Part shown: positions 51,476 through 59,169 of the stretch, piece after piece
How the letters are laid out: each line of letters opens with the position of its first letter
Position numbering within the stretch: position 1 is the first letter of the stretch
NCBI GenBank assembly: GCA_023663945.1
Contig: JAMPGL010000009.1
Coordinates: forward strand, 1 to 64,000
Source: Lachnospiraceae bacterium
GTDB taxonomy: Bacteria; Bacillota; Clostridia; Lachnospirales; Lachnospiraceae
Direction of reading: 5' to 3'
DNA length: 64,000 bases
Translations under genes and position numbers: made by a program
The notes under the pieces: generated by a model
What the model saw: the letters and a program-made list of their open reading frames with translations, nothing else
Told to the model about the DNA's origin: nothing
Databases searched by the model: none

Positions 51476-52571
51476 TAGATGGAAAAATAAAAGTGCTGCG
51501 ATCTTATTCATGCTGACCGCAGCACTGATTTTGACCAGCTCCTGCGGATATAAAGAAGCAGAGGGTGTGGTTGAAAATCACAAACAAGCCGGAACAGAAA
51601 ATGCTTCTGAACCTGAAAAATCAAAAGAGGAAGCCGTTCAGGAAAAAACGCCGGAAGAAATACTGGAAACGGCTCCTGAAGCTGGTTTAAATCAGACAGT
51701 TGCTGTTCACTATGGGGAGGCGTTCTCCGACTGTGGATTAAGTGTGAGCGGGGATATGCTGTACATGGATAGAAGCGCTCCTGATGAGAACAGCTTTTAC
51801 ATTGCAGAAATACCGGAAGCAGGACAGCAGATACCATGGATTTCCATAGGGCTGCCGGATCATATGGCAGTAAGGATGTTAACAACCGACTATCAGGACA
51901 AATATCATGTATTATTGATGAAGATGGGTATGACGGTGATAGAGGATAGAGAATTTTATGTTCCAACCTATGAGGTCAGTTATATTTGGACAATTAACCG
52001 AGAGGGAGAGGTAGAAAGAAAGCTGGATATTTCGGATTTATTTGCGGAAGAACAGAGAACCCCGACATGTTTTATCACGGACTTAGAAGGAAATTATTAC
52101 TTTGATATTGAAAACAAGATTTATAGGTTCAATCCGGATAGCGGCATTACAATGAAGTGGTCTTGCGAGGGGTATGAAATCGAAGCCCTTGCCTGCGGAA
52201 AATCAGGAAAGATTTACTGTATTTATGAAGATTATCAAGGGGTAGATGTTTTCGAACGATTAGAGGAAGATGGGATAAAAGATATATGCATTTCATTGCC
52301 GAATTATGGCTGTAAATATGACTGTATGGCTGCAGGACTGGATACGGAGTTACTTATCTTTAATATGGAAGGAGGCATGTATGCGTATGCAGACGGGGCT
52401 GACACTGTAAAGCAGCGTATATCGAAGAAAGACATGCCGGTGTCCGGCGAAAATGCGGCTATTCATGAAATTCTCTGCGATGGAAGATTATGGATAAGAG
52501 TCTATGATAAAGAGACTAAAGGGTGTACATTTTATTATATTCCGACAGCGGTTGAAGGAGGAAACGAATGA
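51465..52571 (+). CDS. Lipoprotein of unknown function
   Basis: A 368-aa lipoprotein. A hydrophobic leader ends with LTSSCGYKE (the lipid Cys near residue 27), then a charged linker rich in Glu and Lys (KSKEEAVQEKTPEEILE). A body of repeated strands follows (GNYYFDIENKIYRFNPDSG, SGKIYCIYEDYQGVDVFERL) of beta-propeller type. It starts with GTG inside the end of the methyltransferase gene. Its stop overlaps the next gene by 4 nt, a substrate-binding lipoprotein, so the pair is co-translated and probably works together at the surface. The partner for transport was not found. Confidence 0.7.
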   Translation: MIINRWKNKSAAILFMLTAALILTSSCGYKEAEGVVENHKQAGTENASEPEKSKEEAVQEKTPEEILETAPEAGLNQTVAVHYGEAFSDCGLSVSGDMLYMDRSAPDENSFYIAEIPEAGQQIPWISIGLPDHMAVRMLTTDYQDKYHVLLMKMGMTVIEDREFYVPTYEVSYIWTINREGEVERKLDISDLFAEEQRTPTCFITDLEGNYYFDIENKIYRFNPDSGITMKWSCEGYEIEALACGKSGKIYCIYEDYQGVDVFERLEEDGIKDICISLPNYGCKYDCMAAGLDTELLIFNMEGGMYAYADGADTVKQRISKKDMPVSGENAAIHEILCDGRLWIRVYDKETKGCTFYYIPTAVEGGNE

Positions 52572-53857
52572 AAAAGAGGATTATGTTACTATTCGCTTTG
52601 GCTTTCTGCTTATCCTCCTGTGGAAGAAAGGAATCTCAGGAACCGGTTGTGCTGGTGCTTGCCGCCTTTCAGGAGCATTCGGAACTGCACAGGCAGGTGG
52701 ACATATTTAACCAAAATCACCCGGATTATCAGATTGAAATAAAAAACTATCAAAGAGCAGACAGATCTGAGGAGGATGGGATTGCCCAGATTCAGAGGGA
52801 AATTATATCCGGCGGAGGACCGGATTTGATTGATTTTGGAGATTCCTATTCTAATACGGATGTTATGGGAGGTTATACGGAGGATTTATTGCCATATCTT
52901 GAAGGAGAACGGGAGGAATATTTTACCAATATACTGGATTCTTTCTGCTATAAGGGCTGTTTATACGCCATTCCTACGCAATTTTCCTTAGATACCTTTG
53001 CAGGCAGCAAGGAAGCGTTAGGCGGGCTGGAGCAGTGGAATGTTCAGGAAATGATCGCCTGTTATCAGGAACAGACGGAAGGCGTTATGCTGTACCCCGG
53101 TGAGACCAGATATGATGTTTTGAGCCGCATTCTTACAGGGAGCATGGAATATTATATTGACTGGGAAAGCGGCACATGCAGTTTCAATCAGGAGGAATTT
53201 AAGCAGGTGCTCTCTTTTGCCGCTTCTTTTCCAGAGGGATTGGAGCTGGATAATGATTTTTCCGTCAAGCAGGCATTCCTAGACGGAAAAGCTTTGATTA
53301 TTCCCACCCGTATCATGGGGATTTATGATATTGCCAGAGCAGAATATATTTTTGCCAGTACAGATATATCCTATATTGGTTATCCGGTGGAGGGCACAAG
53401 CGGAACGGTGATTTCTCCAAAATCACCAGTGCTTGCAATCAGCGGGAAAAGCGAATATAAGGAAATCTGCTGGGAATTTATTAGTCAGTATCTTGGCGAA
53501 GAGTATCAAAAGAAGCTGAGCTTTCCGATTAACCGTGCGGCTATGGAGGAGAAGCTTGCGCAAAGTCTGGAAACGGAATATGACATGGTAGATGGAGAGA
53601 AACAGCCGATGGTGAAGAGTCAGGTGAACTTTGAGGGAGACGACCAGCCTCAGGACATTTACTGCCTGACCAAGGAGCAGACACAGAGGCTTATGCAGTT
53701 GATAGAGTCCGCCAGTATCAATGACGCCTATGATCATCACTTATATCGGATTATTATGGATGAGGCAGACGGTTATTTCAGCGGTGATAAGACGCTGGAT
53801 GAGACGGCGGACATTATACAGAATAAGGCGTCAATTTATGTCAGTGAAAATTCATAG
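52568..53857 (+). CDS. Extracellular solute-binding lipoprotein (family 1)
   Basis: A 429-aa lipoprotein of the sugar-binding type. The signal ends FCLSSCGRK. The early domain has VVLVLAAFQEHSELHRQVDI and FNQNHPDYQIEIKNY, the family start, and GGGPDLIDFGDSYSNTDVM corresponds to the usual GxxPDI site. SPKSPVLAISGKSEYKEICWEFISQYL is the helper helix region near the C-terminus. No permease or ATPase gene follows, so it is an orphan or works with a transporter encoded elsewhere. It overlaps the upstream lipoprotein gene by 4 nt. Confidence 0.85.
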   Translation: MKKRIMLLFALAFCLSSCGRKESQEPVVLVLAAFQEHSELHRQVDIFNQNHPDYQIEIKNYQRADRSEEDGIAQIQREIISGGGPDLIDFGDSYSNTDVMGGYTEDLLPYLEGEREEYFTNILDSFCYKGCLYAIPTQFSLDTFAGSKEALGGLEQWNVQEMIACYQEQTEGVMLYPGETRYDVLSRILTGSMEYYIDWESGTCSFNQEEFKQVLSFAASFPEGLELDNDFSVKQAFLDGKALIIPTRIMGIYDIARAEYIFASTDISYIGYPVEGTSGTVISPKSPVLAISGKSEYKEICWEFISQYLGEEYQKKLSFPINRAAMEEKLAQSLETEYDMVDGEKQPMVKSQVNFEGDDQPQDIYCLTKEQTQRLMQLIESASINDAYDHHLYRIIMDEADGYFSGDKTLDETADIIQNKASIYVSENS

Positions 53858-53860
53858 TCA

Positions 53861-53920
53861 AATACCCCGTAGCAAGCTGACGGGGCATCAAACTTGTAAC
53901 GCAGCAAGCTGCGGGGTATT
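53861..53920 (+). repeat. Hairpin element after the solute-binding gene
   Basis: aataccccg (53861-53869) pairs with cggggtatt (53912-53920). Inside are two similar blocks, gtagcaagctgacgggg and gcagcaagctgcgggg. It may act as a terminator. The arms match the hairpin at 1855. Confidence 0.7.
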
Positions 53921-53925
53921 AGACC

Positions 53926-53979
53926 CTCGCGGCAGTCGTCAAGGTCATGCAAGCATGACTTTGACTCGTTGCTCGCGGG
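53926..53979 (+). repeat. Long imperfect hairpin carrying the right 26-bp inverted repeat
   Basis: The right arm (53953-53978) is the exact reverse complement of 45958-45983. The left arm (53927-53950) is an imperfect match to it, so the whole folds into a hairpin centred on gtcatgcaagcatgac. It is probably a dispersed non-coding element. Confidence 0.85.
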
Positions 53980-54080
53980 AATAAAGGATTATGAAAAGAG
54001 ACAGTTAGTTGATAATATGGATAAAAGTTGATATAATAAATGTAAGGAAAGTAAGGAATCCTTAGAGAGGAGGTTAATAT

Positions 54081-54338
54081 ATGGAACTTGCAAAAGTTAC
54101 GTCAAAAGGACAAATTACAATTCCGATAGAGATTAGAAAAAAACTAGGTATCAAAGAAGGGAGTAAGGTACTGTTTTTGGAGGAAGCGGGGCGAATATAT
54201 TTAGCAAATTCTTCTATGGAAGCATTGTTGGAGGCTCAGGCTGCATTTGCAGGAGAGGCAGAACGTGTTGGTCTGAAAACAGAAGAGGATGTTGTGGCGA
54301 TGATTAAAGAACTGAGAAAGGATAGAACGGTGGTATAA
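54081..54338 (+). CDS. AbrB/MazE-type DNA-binding protein
   Basis: An 85-aa protein with the SpoVT/AbrB swapped-hairpin domain at its start: AKVTSKGQITIPIEIRKKLGIKEGSKVLFLEE. The C-terminal half is helical (EALLEAQAAFAGEAERVGLK) and ends EDVVAMIKELRKD, a layout typical of antitoxins that pair with PIN toxins. No toxin ORF follows in the 110 bp before glnA. It may be an orphan antitoxin or a free-standing regulator. An aggagg site lies 6-7 nt before the ATG. Confidence 0.85.
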   Translation: MELAKVTSKGQITIPIEIRKKLGIKEGSKVLFLEEAGRIYLANSSMEALLEAQAAFAGEAERVGLKTEEDVVAMIKELRKDRTVV

Positions 54339-54447
54339 GCGTTGAAAAGCCGGAAATTCTGACGCCGATAGAATTTGCGGAGAGGTACTGTTGATGGAAG
54401 CACCCTTTTAAACAAGGGATTATAATAAAGAAAGGAACGAAGCGGAA

Positions 54448-55782
54448 ATGAGAAAGAATTACTCCAAAGAAGATATTGTGAATCTGGTGAAGGATGAGGA
54501 CGTGGAATTTATCCGGTTACAGTTTACGGATATGTTCGGGAGCCTTAAGAACGTGGCAATTACTGCAAGCCAGCTTGAAAAGGCGTTGGATAACGAGTGC
54601 ATGTTTGACGGCTCTTCCATAGAGGGATTTGTCCGGATTGAGGAGTCGGACATGTACCTGCATCCGGATCTTGATACCATGGCGATTTTTCCATGGAGGC
54701 CACAGCAGGGAAAGGTGGCAAGACTTATCTGTGATGTTTACCGGCCCGGCGGGGAGCCTTTTGAGGGGGATCCAAGGTATATTTTGAAGCGTGCGCTGAA
54801 GGAAGCGGCTGACATGGGATATGTTTTCGAGGTGGGACCGGAGTGCGAATTTTTCCTTTTTCACACGGATGAAAATGGGCTGCCTACAACGCTGACTCAC
54901 GAGAAGGCGGGATATTTCGATTTGGGACCGCTGGATTTGGGGGAAAATGCCAGGAGAGACATGGTGCTGACTCTTGAAGATATGGGATTTGTGATTGAAA
55001 CCTCTCATCATGAGGTGGCTCCGGCGCAGCACGAAATTGATTTTAAGTATGACGAGGCGCTCGCCACGGCGGATAATATTATGACCTTCAAGCTGGCGGT
55101 CAAGACCATTGCAAAGCGGCATGGTCTGCATGCAACCTTCATGCCTAAGCCCAAGTTCGGCGTAAACGGCTCCGGTATGCATATTAACATGTCGATGTCA
55201 AAGGATGGCAGGAATGTGTTCCATGACCCGAATGATAAGCAGGGATTGAGTCAGGAAGCATACTATTTTATAGGGGGAATCATGAAGCACATGAAGGGGA
55301 TGACAGCCATCACGAATCCGCTGGTCAATTCCTACAAACGGCTGGTGCCCGGATATGAAGCACCGGTTTACCTTGCATGGAGCGCAACCAACCGCAGCCC
55401 GTTAATCCGGATACCGGCGACCAAGGGAGATAGAACGAGGATTGAGCTCCGCTGTCCGGATCCTTCCGCCAATCCTTATCTTGCATTGGCGGTATGTCTG
55501 CGGGCGGGACTTGACGGGATTGCAAACCAAATTCAGCCGCCGGCAAGCGTGGACTGTAATATTTTTGCTTTGTCCAAGGAGGAAAAGAAGGCTCTTGGCA
55601 TTGAAGCTATCCCGGGGACATTGATTGAGGCGGTCAATGAGCTGGAGAAGGACGAGTTCATTCAGGAAGTTTTGGGAAAGCATGTATCTTCCAAGTATAT
55701 AGAGGCAAAGAAAGAGGAGTGGGCCGCTTACCGCGCTCAGGTCACAGACTGGGAGATTGCACAGTACTTGTATCAGTTTTAA
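54448..55782 (+). CDS. glnA: Glutamine synthetase, type I
   Basis: A 444-aa GSI enzyme that makes glutamine from glutamate, ammonia and ATP. The motifs are: [13 protein letters not shown] (latch), [57 protein letters not shown] and [26 protein letters not shown]. At 444 residues it is the short GSI-alpha form of Gram-positives, which lacks the adenylylation loop of GSI-beta, so control by feedback and regulators is expected. The ANTAR protein gene 65 nt downstream probably belongs to the same nitrogen regulation. Confidence 0.97.
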   Translation: MRKNYSKEDIVNLVKDEDVEFIRLQFTDMFGSLKNVAITASQLEKALDNECMFDGSSIEGFVRIEESDMYLHPDLDTMAIFPWRPQQGKVARLICDVYRPGGEPFEGDPRYILKRALKEAADMGYVFEVGPECEFFLFHTDENGLPTTLTHEKAGYFDLGPLDLGENARRDMVLTLEDMGFVIETSHHEVAPAQHEIDFKYDEALATADNIMTFKLAVKTIAKRHGLHATFMPKPKFGVNGSGMHINMSMSKDGRNVFHDPNDKQGLSQEAYYFIGGIMKHMKGMTAITNPLVNSYKRLVPGYEAPVYLAWSATNRSPLIRIPATKGDRTRIELRCPDPSANPYLALAVCLRAGLDGIANQIQPPASVDCNIFALSKEEKKALGIEAIPGTLIEAVNELEKDEFIQEVLGKHVSSKYIEAKKEEWAAYRAQVTDWEIAQYLYQF

Positions 55783-55846
55783 TCCAAAACATCAGTTTTA
55801 GAAACAAAACTATAACGATACAATGAGGAGATGAGGTGGTGTACAC

Positions 55847-56398
55847 ATGACGGGTGTAATCGTTGTCCTCCCCAAAATAGATGATGCCAGAAACATTAAA
55901 AATCTGCTGGTGCGGAACGGAATTTCGGTTCCCGGCATCTGCACAACGGGGGCGCAGGCAATTGCGCTGGCGGATGGGCTCAGCGACGGCGTCGTGCTGT
56001 GCGGGTATAAGCTTGCCGACATGTTGTACTCACAGCTTAGGGAGGATCTTCCGCCGGGATTTGAGATGGTGCTTATGGCATCCCAGCAGGTGATAGGCAG
56101 CGGAACCGTAGCAGATGACATGATGTGTCTTGTAATGCCGCTTAAGGTTCATGACTTGATCAACACCATCGACATGGTGGTGCAGGGGATTGAGAGGCGG
56201 AAGCGGAAAAGGCGTGCCGCGCCAAAGGAGAGAAGCCAGGGAGACCGGCAGTTGATTGAGGAGGCTAAGAGCGTGCTGATGAGCCGGAACCACATGTCGG
56301 AGGAGGAAGCACACAGATATATTCAAAAATGCAGTATGGACAGCGGAACGAACATGGTGGAGACAGCGCAGATGGTGCTTGCCATGATGAGAGGCTGA
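55847..56398 (+). CDS. ANTAR domain regulator with degenerate receiver
   Basis: A 183-aa protein of the NasT/AmiR type, which binds nascent RNA hairpins to prevent termination. The N-terminal receiver-like domain (1-about 115) lacks the phospho-acceptor: the strand DGVVLCGYKL carries Cys-Gly where Asp is normal, and the acidic pocket (VVLPKIDDAR) is partly kept. The C-terminal ANTAR helices (about 130-183) read DRQLIEEAKSVLMSRNHMSE and EEAHRYIQKCSMDSGTNMVE. It lies directly after glnA. No dual-hexaloop ANTAR target was found upstream of glnA by eye. Control may be by an RNA elsewhere. Confidence 0.88.
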   Translation: MTGVIVVLPKIDDARNIKNLLVRNGISVPGICTTGAQAIALADGLSDGVVLCGYKLADMLYSQLREDLPPGFEMVLMASQQVIGSGTVADDMMCLVMPLKVHDLINTIDMVVQGIERRKRKRRAAPKERSQGDRQLIEEAKSVLMSRNHMSEEEAHRYIQKCSMDSGTNMVETAQMVLAMMRG

Positions 56399-56421
56399 CC
56401 GATATATAAGTCGAAAACGGG

Positions 56422-56459
56422 TACCGTTTGAGTCAAAATGATTCAGACGGTATTTTTTT
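56422..56459 (+). terminator. Terminator of the glnA-ANTAR operon
   Basis: taccgtttgagtca pairs with tgattcagacggta (one mismatch each side of the stem), followed by a run of seven T. Confidence 0.8.
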
Positions 56460-56639
56460 ATAAATTTTTCTTTAGAAATATTTAAGAACTGGATACAGTT
56501 CTTGTTTAGATTTTCATTTTATGATGTCATTAATGATTAAAATCAAAAAAGGAAAATAATTGAAACATTTTTGATAGAATCCTCGTTATAAAAAATAGAG
56601 AACTGAGTAAGTCAATCAAAAGGGAAGCAGGAGGAGCAT

Positions 56640-57149
56640 ATGGAAATTGAAGCAATTATGGAATATTTTGTAAAATACGGAGGCGTTGCGATTTTTGTGA
56701 TCGTGTTATTGGAATATTTAAATCTGCCCGGATTTCCGGCAGGGGTAATCATGCCTCTTGCAGGCGTATGGGCGGCAAGAGGAAATATTAGGTTTATCCC
56801 GGCAATTTTGATTACCGTAGCGGCGGGGTTAACGGGAAGCCTTATTTTGTACTTTGTTGGGTATGCCGGCGGTGATTTTGTCCTAAAAAAGTATTTGAAC
56901 AAGTTCCCGAAGCAGCGTCCCGCGATTGAACAAAAACTGGAATGGGTGAGGGAGCGGGGATGCGCAGGGATTTTTTTCAGTAAGCTGATTCCCATGATCC
57001 GCACGCTGATTTCCATACCGGCAGGCGTATCAAAGATGAATCTGTTAAAATACACCATCAGCTCCGCCTTGGGAATTTTGGTCTGGAATTTGTTTTTTGT
57101 GGGAGCCGGGTATTTTCTCGGCGATGCAGTTTTTAAATATCTGGTATAG
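56640..57149 (+). CDS. DedA family membrane protein (UptA type)
   Basis: A 169-aa membrane protein of the DedA family, members of which flip undecaprenyl phosphate back for wall synthesis or help envelope stress. Pattern: LEYLNLPGFPAGVIMPLAGVW (re-entrant loop 1), LILYFVGYAGGDFVLKKYL, FFSKLIPMIRTLISIPAGVSKM (the F-x-R-x-x-P-x-G signature) and WNLFFVGAGYFLGD. The ATG at 56640 has gcaggagg before it. It is 13 nt upstream of a GT4 glycosyltransferase gene, so the pair may work on the same lipid-linked envelope pathway. Confidence 0.92.
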   Translation: MEIEAIMEYFVKYGGVAIFVIVLLEYLNLPGFPAGVIMPLAGVWAARGNIRFIPAILITVAAGLTGSLILYFVGYAGGDFVLKKYLNKFPKQRPAIEQKLEWVRERGCAGIFFSKLIPMIRTLISIPAGVSKMNLLKYTISSALGILVWNLFFVGAGYFLGDAVFKYLV

Positions 57150-57162
57150 GGAGGCACTGTGA

Positions 57163-58380
57163 ATGAAGATTGCAATGATGACAAACAGTTATAAGCCTTT
57201 TGTGGCGGGCGTGCCGATTTCCGTGGAAAGGCTGACAAAGGGGCTTCGGGCGCTGGGGCATCAGGTAGTAGTTTTTGCGCCAAGCTATGACAATCAGCAG
57301 CAGGAAGAGGATGTAGTGCGGTACGGTTCGCTCCTGCGCGGCATCGTGGGTGGGTTTTCCGTTCCAAATCATTTAGACCCCAAAATTGAGCGGGAATTTC
57401 GGAAGGGAAAGTTTGACGTGATTCATGTGCATCATCCCATGATGATTGGCAGTACGGCACGCTATCTGTCATGGAAATATCAAGTGCCGTTAGTCTATAC
57501 CTATCATACAAGGTATGAGCAGTATTTGCACTATGTGGGGCTCAGTGGTTTAAAAGGGCTGATGCCGTTATACCTTCACACGGTTCTCCGCGGATGCGAC
57601 ATGGTGATTGCGCCTACTCCTGCCATTTCAAACTATCTTGAACAGATTCCGCTTCATGCGCAGGTGGAAGTGCTCCCCACAGGGCTGTCGGATGACAGTT
57701 TTTGGCCGGATGAAGACAGGGCGCAGAGGCTTCGGGAGGAGCTGGCAGGGTCAAAAACGCATCTATTCTGCACGGTGGCAAGGCTGGCAAAAGAAAAGAA
57801 TCTGGAATTTCTATTGGAAAGCCTTTGGCATTATAAACAAAAAGCGGGTGCAGACTTTAAGCTGGCGCTCGTAGGCGATGGACCGGAGCGGTCAAAACTG
57901 ATGAAGCGTGCAAAGGCGCTTGAGATGGAGGAAGAGATTGTTTTTGCCGGACAGGTTCCCAATGAGGAGATTAAAAACTACTGCCGTGCCTCGGACTTGT
58001 TTTTGTTCACTTCCTGCTCGGAGACTCAGGGAATTGTTCTTTTGGAAGCTATGGCGGCAGGAACGCCGGTGCTTGCACTTAGGGCGACCGGAACAGACGA
58101 TATTGTCATAAACGGGGAAAACGGATATATGACAGATGTGTCAGGTGAAAGAAGGAGGGATGAACAGCTTTTTGCACAAAAACTGATGGATATTCTGGAA
58201 AAGAAGGAGCTGGATTTTCTGCGTCAGGGAGCGCTCCGCACGGCAGGCGGTTATAAGGGACTGCGGATTGCCGGATGTGCAGAAAAGTATTACAGCAAGG
58301 TTCTCTTTGCATATCAGGAAAAGAAGAGCAGATTTAGTGGGAACCCTTTGGCAGATATGCTATACTGGACAGGGCATTAA
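57163..58380 (+). CDS. Family 4 glycosyltransferase (diacylglycerol glucosyltransferase-like)
   Basis: A 405-aa GT-B retaining glycosyltransferase. The start MKIAMMTNSYKPFVAGVPIS, then HVHHPMMIGSTARYL and YTYHTRYEQYLHYV, resembles enzymes that glucosylate diacylglycerol in Gram-positives. The C-terminal donor domain shows FCTVARLAKEKNLEFLLES, ALVGDGPERSKL and LFTSCSETQGIVLLEAMAAG, where the E-x7-E site is visible. Membrane association would be peripheral. It probably makes glycolipid anchors for lipoteichoic acid. It follows a DedA gene in operon. The sugar donor and the acceptor are inferred. Confidence 0.88.
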   Translation: MKIAMMTNSYKPFVAGVPISVERLTKGLRALGHQVVVFAPSYDNQQQEEDVVRYGSLLRGIVGGFSVPNHLDPKIEREFRKGKFDVIHVHHPMMIGSTARYLSWKYQVPLVYTYHTRYEQYLHYVGLSGLKGLMPLYLHTVLRGCDMVIAPTPAISNYLEQIPLHAQVEVLPTGLSDDSFWPDEDRAQRLREELAGSKTHLFCTVARLAKEKNLEFLLESLWHYKQKAGADFKLALVGDGPERSKLMKRAKALEMEEEIVFAGQVPNEEIKNYCRASDLFLFTSCSETQGIVLLEAMAAGTPVLALRATGTDDIVINGENGYMTDVSGERRRDEQLFAQKLMDILEKKELDFLRQGALRTAGGYKGLRIAGCAEKYYSKVLFAYQEKKSRFSGNPLADMLYWTGH

Positions 58381-58461
58381 GGACAGCTCTGGAAAGCCGC
58401 GGGGATTATTGGCTTTGCGGACTGCTTATGAGAATCAGAGAAATTAGGAGGACGGGGAGAA

Positions 58462-59169
58462 ATGGAAGCGTATCATATCTTGATTGTTGAAGATGACAAG
58501 GAAATCCGGGAGGGAATAGAAATCTATCTGAAAAATCAGGGATATGTGGTTTATCAGGCGGCGGACGGAGAGGAAGGGCTTTTGCAGATTGAAAAGCAGG
58601 AGATCCACCTTGCCATTGTGGATGTGATGATGCCGAAGATGGACGGAATTACCATGATGATGGCGGTGCGGGAGCGGGGATATGAATTTCCGGTGATCAT
58701 GCTTTCCGCCAAATCGGAGGAAGTGGACAAGATCATGGGGCTCAATATGGGAGCCGATGATTATGTGACCAAGCCTTTTACCACCATGGAGCTTTTGGCA
58801 AGGGTCAATTCCCATCTGCGCAGATACGGAAGATTTTTGGAGATGGCAAACGAGCGGAAGGAAAATGACAAGGTCTACGTGATTGGAGGCTTGGAGCTGA
58901 ACGAGGAGACGGTGGAGGTGTTTGTGGATGGAAATCCGGTCAAGATGACGCCGTTAGAATTTAAGATTTTATTACTTCTCATGAAAAATCCGGGAAGAGT
59001 GTTTTCCGCAGAGGAGATTTATGAGAGGGTCTGGAATGAACAGGCAATCAATACAGATACGATTATGGTGCATATCAGGAAAATCCGGGAGAAGATTGAG
59101 ATCAATCCCAGGGAGCCCAAATATTTAAAGGTGGTGTGGGGAATTGGATACAAAATTGAAAAACAATAA
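58462..59169 (+). CDS. OmpR/PhoB family response regulator
   Basis: A 235-aa two-component regulator. The receiver has ILIVEDDKEIREGIE and phospho-acceptor D54 in LAIVDVMMPKMDG, plus the Thr/Ser and Lys sites in VIMLSAKSEE and DDYVTKPFT. The C-terminal winged helix reads MTPLEFKILLLLMKNPGRVF and NTDTIMVHIRKIREKIE. It overlaps its histidine kinase gene by 26 nt. Targets are unknown. Neighbours hint at envelope functions. Confidence 0.95.
   Translation: MEAYHILIVEDDKEIREGIEIYLKNQGYVVYQAADGEEGLLQIEKQEIHLAIVDVMMPKMDGITMMMAVRERGYEFPVIMLSAKSEEVDKIMGLNMGADDYVTKPFTTMELLARVNSHLRRYGRFLEMANERKENDKVYVIGGLELNEETVEVFVDGNPVKMTPLEFKILLLLMKNPGRVFSAEEIYERVWNEQAINTDTIMVHIRKIREKIEINPREPKYLKVVWGIGYKIEKQ

Noticed and set aside
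54339-54447. ANTAR-type dual hexaloop RNA in the glnA leader
   Set aside because: The one small hairpin (ccctt/aaggg) has a TTAAAC loop, which does not fit the required A1 and G4 pattern, and there is no second hairpin.
54517-55182. 221-codon minus-strand frame
   Set aside because: Lies entirely antisense to glnA and has no recognisable domain or ribosome binding site.
56612-57511. 299-codon open frame on the minus strand
   Set aside because: It is antisense to the DedA gene and the start of the GT4 gene, both of which have clear motifs; its residues are rich in Pro, Ser and Arg as expected for a shadow frame.
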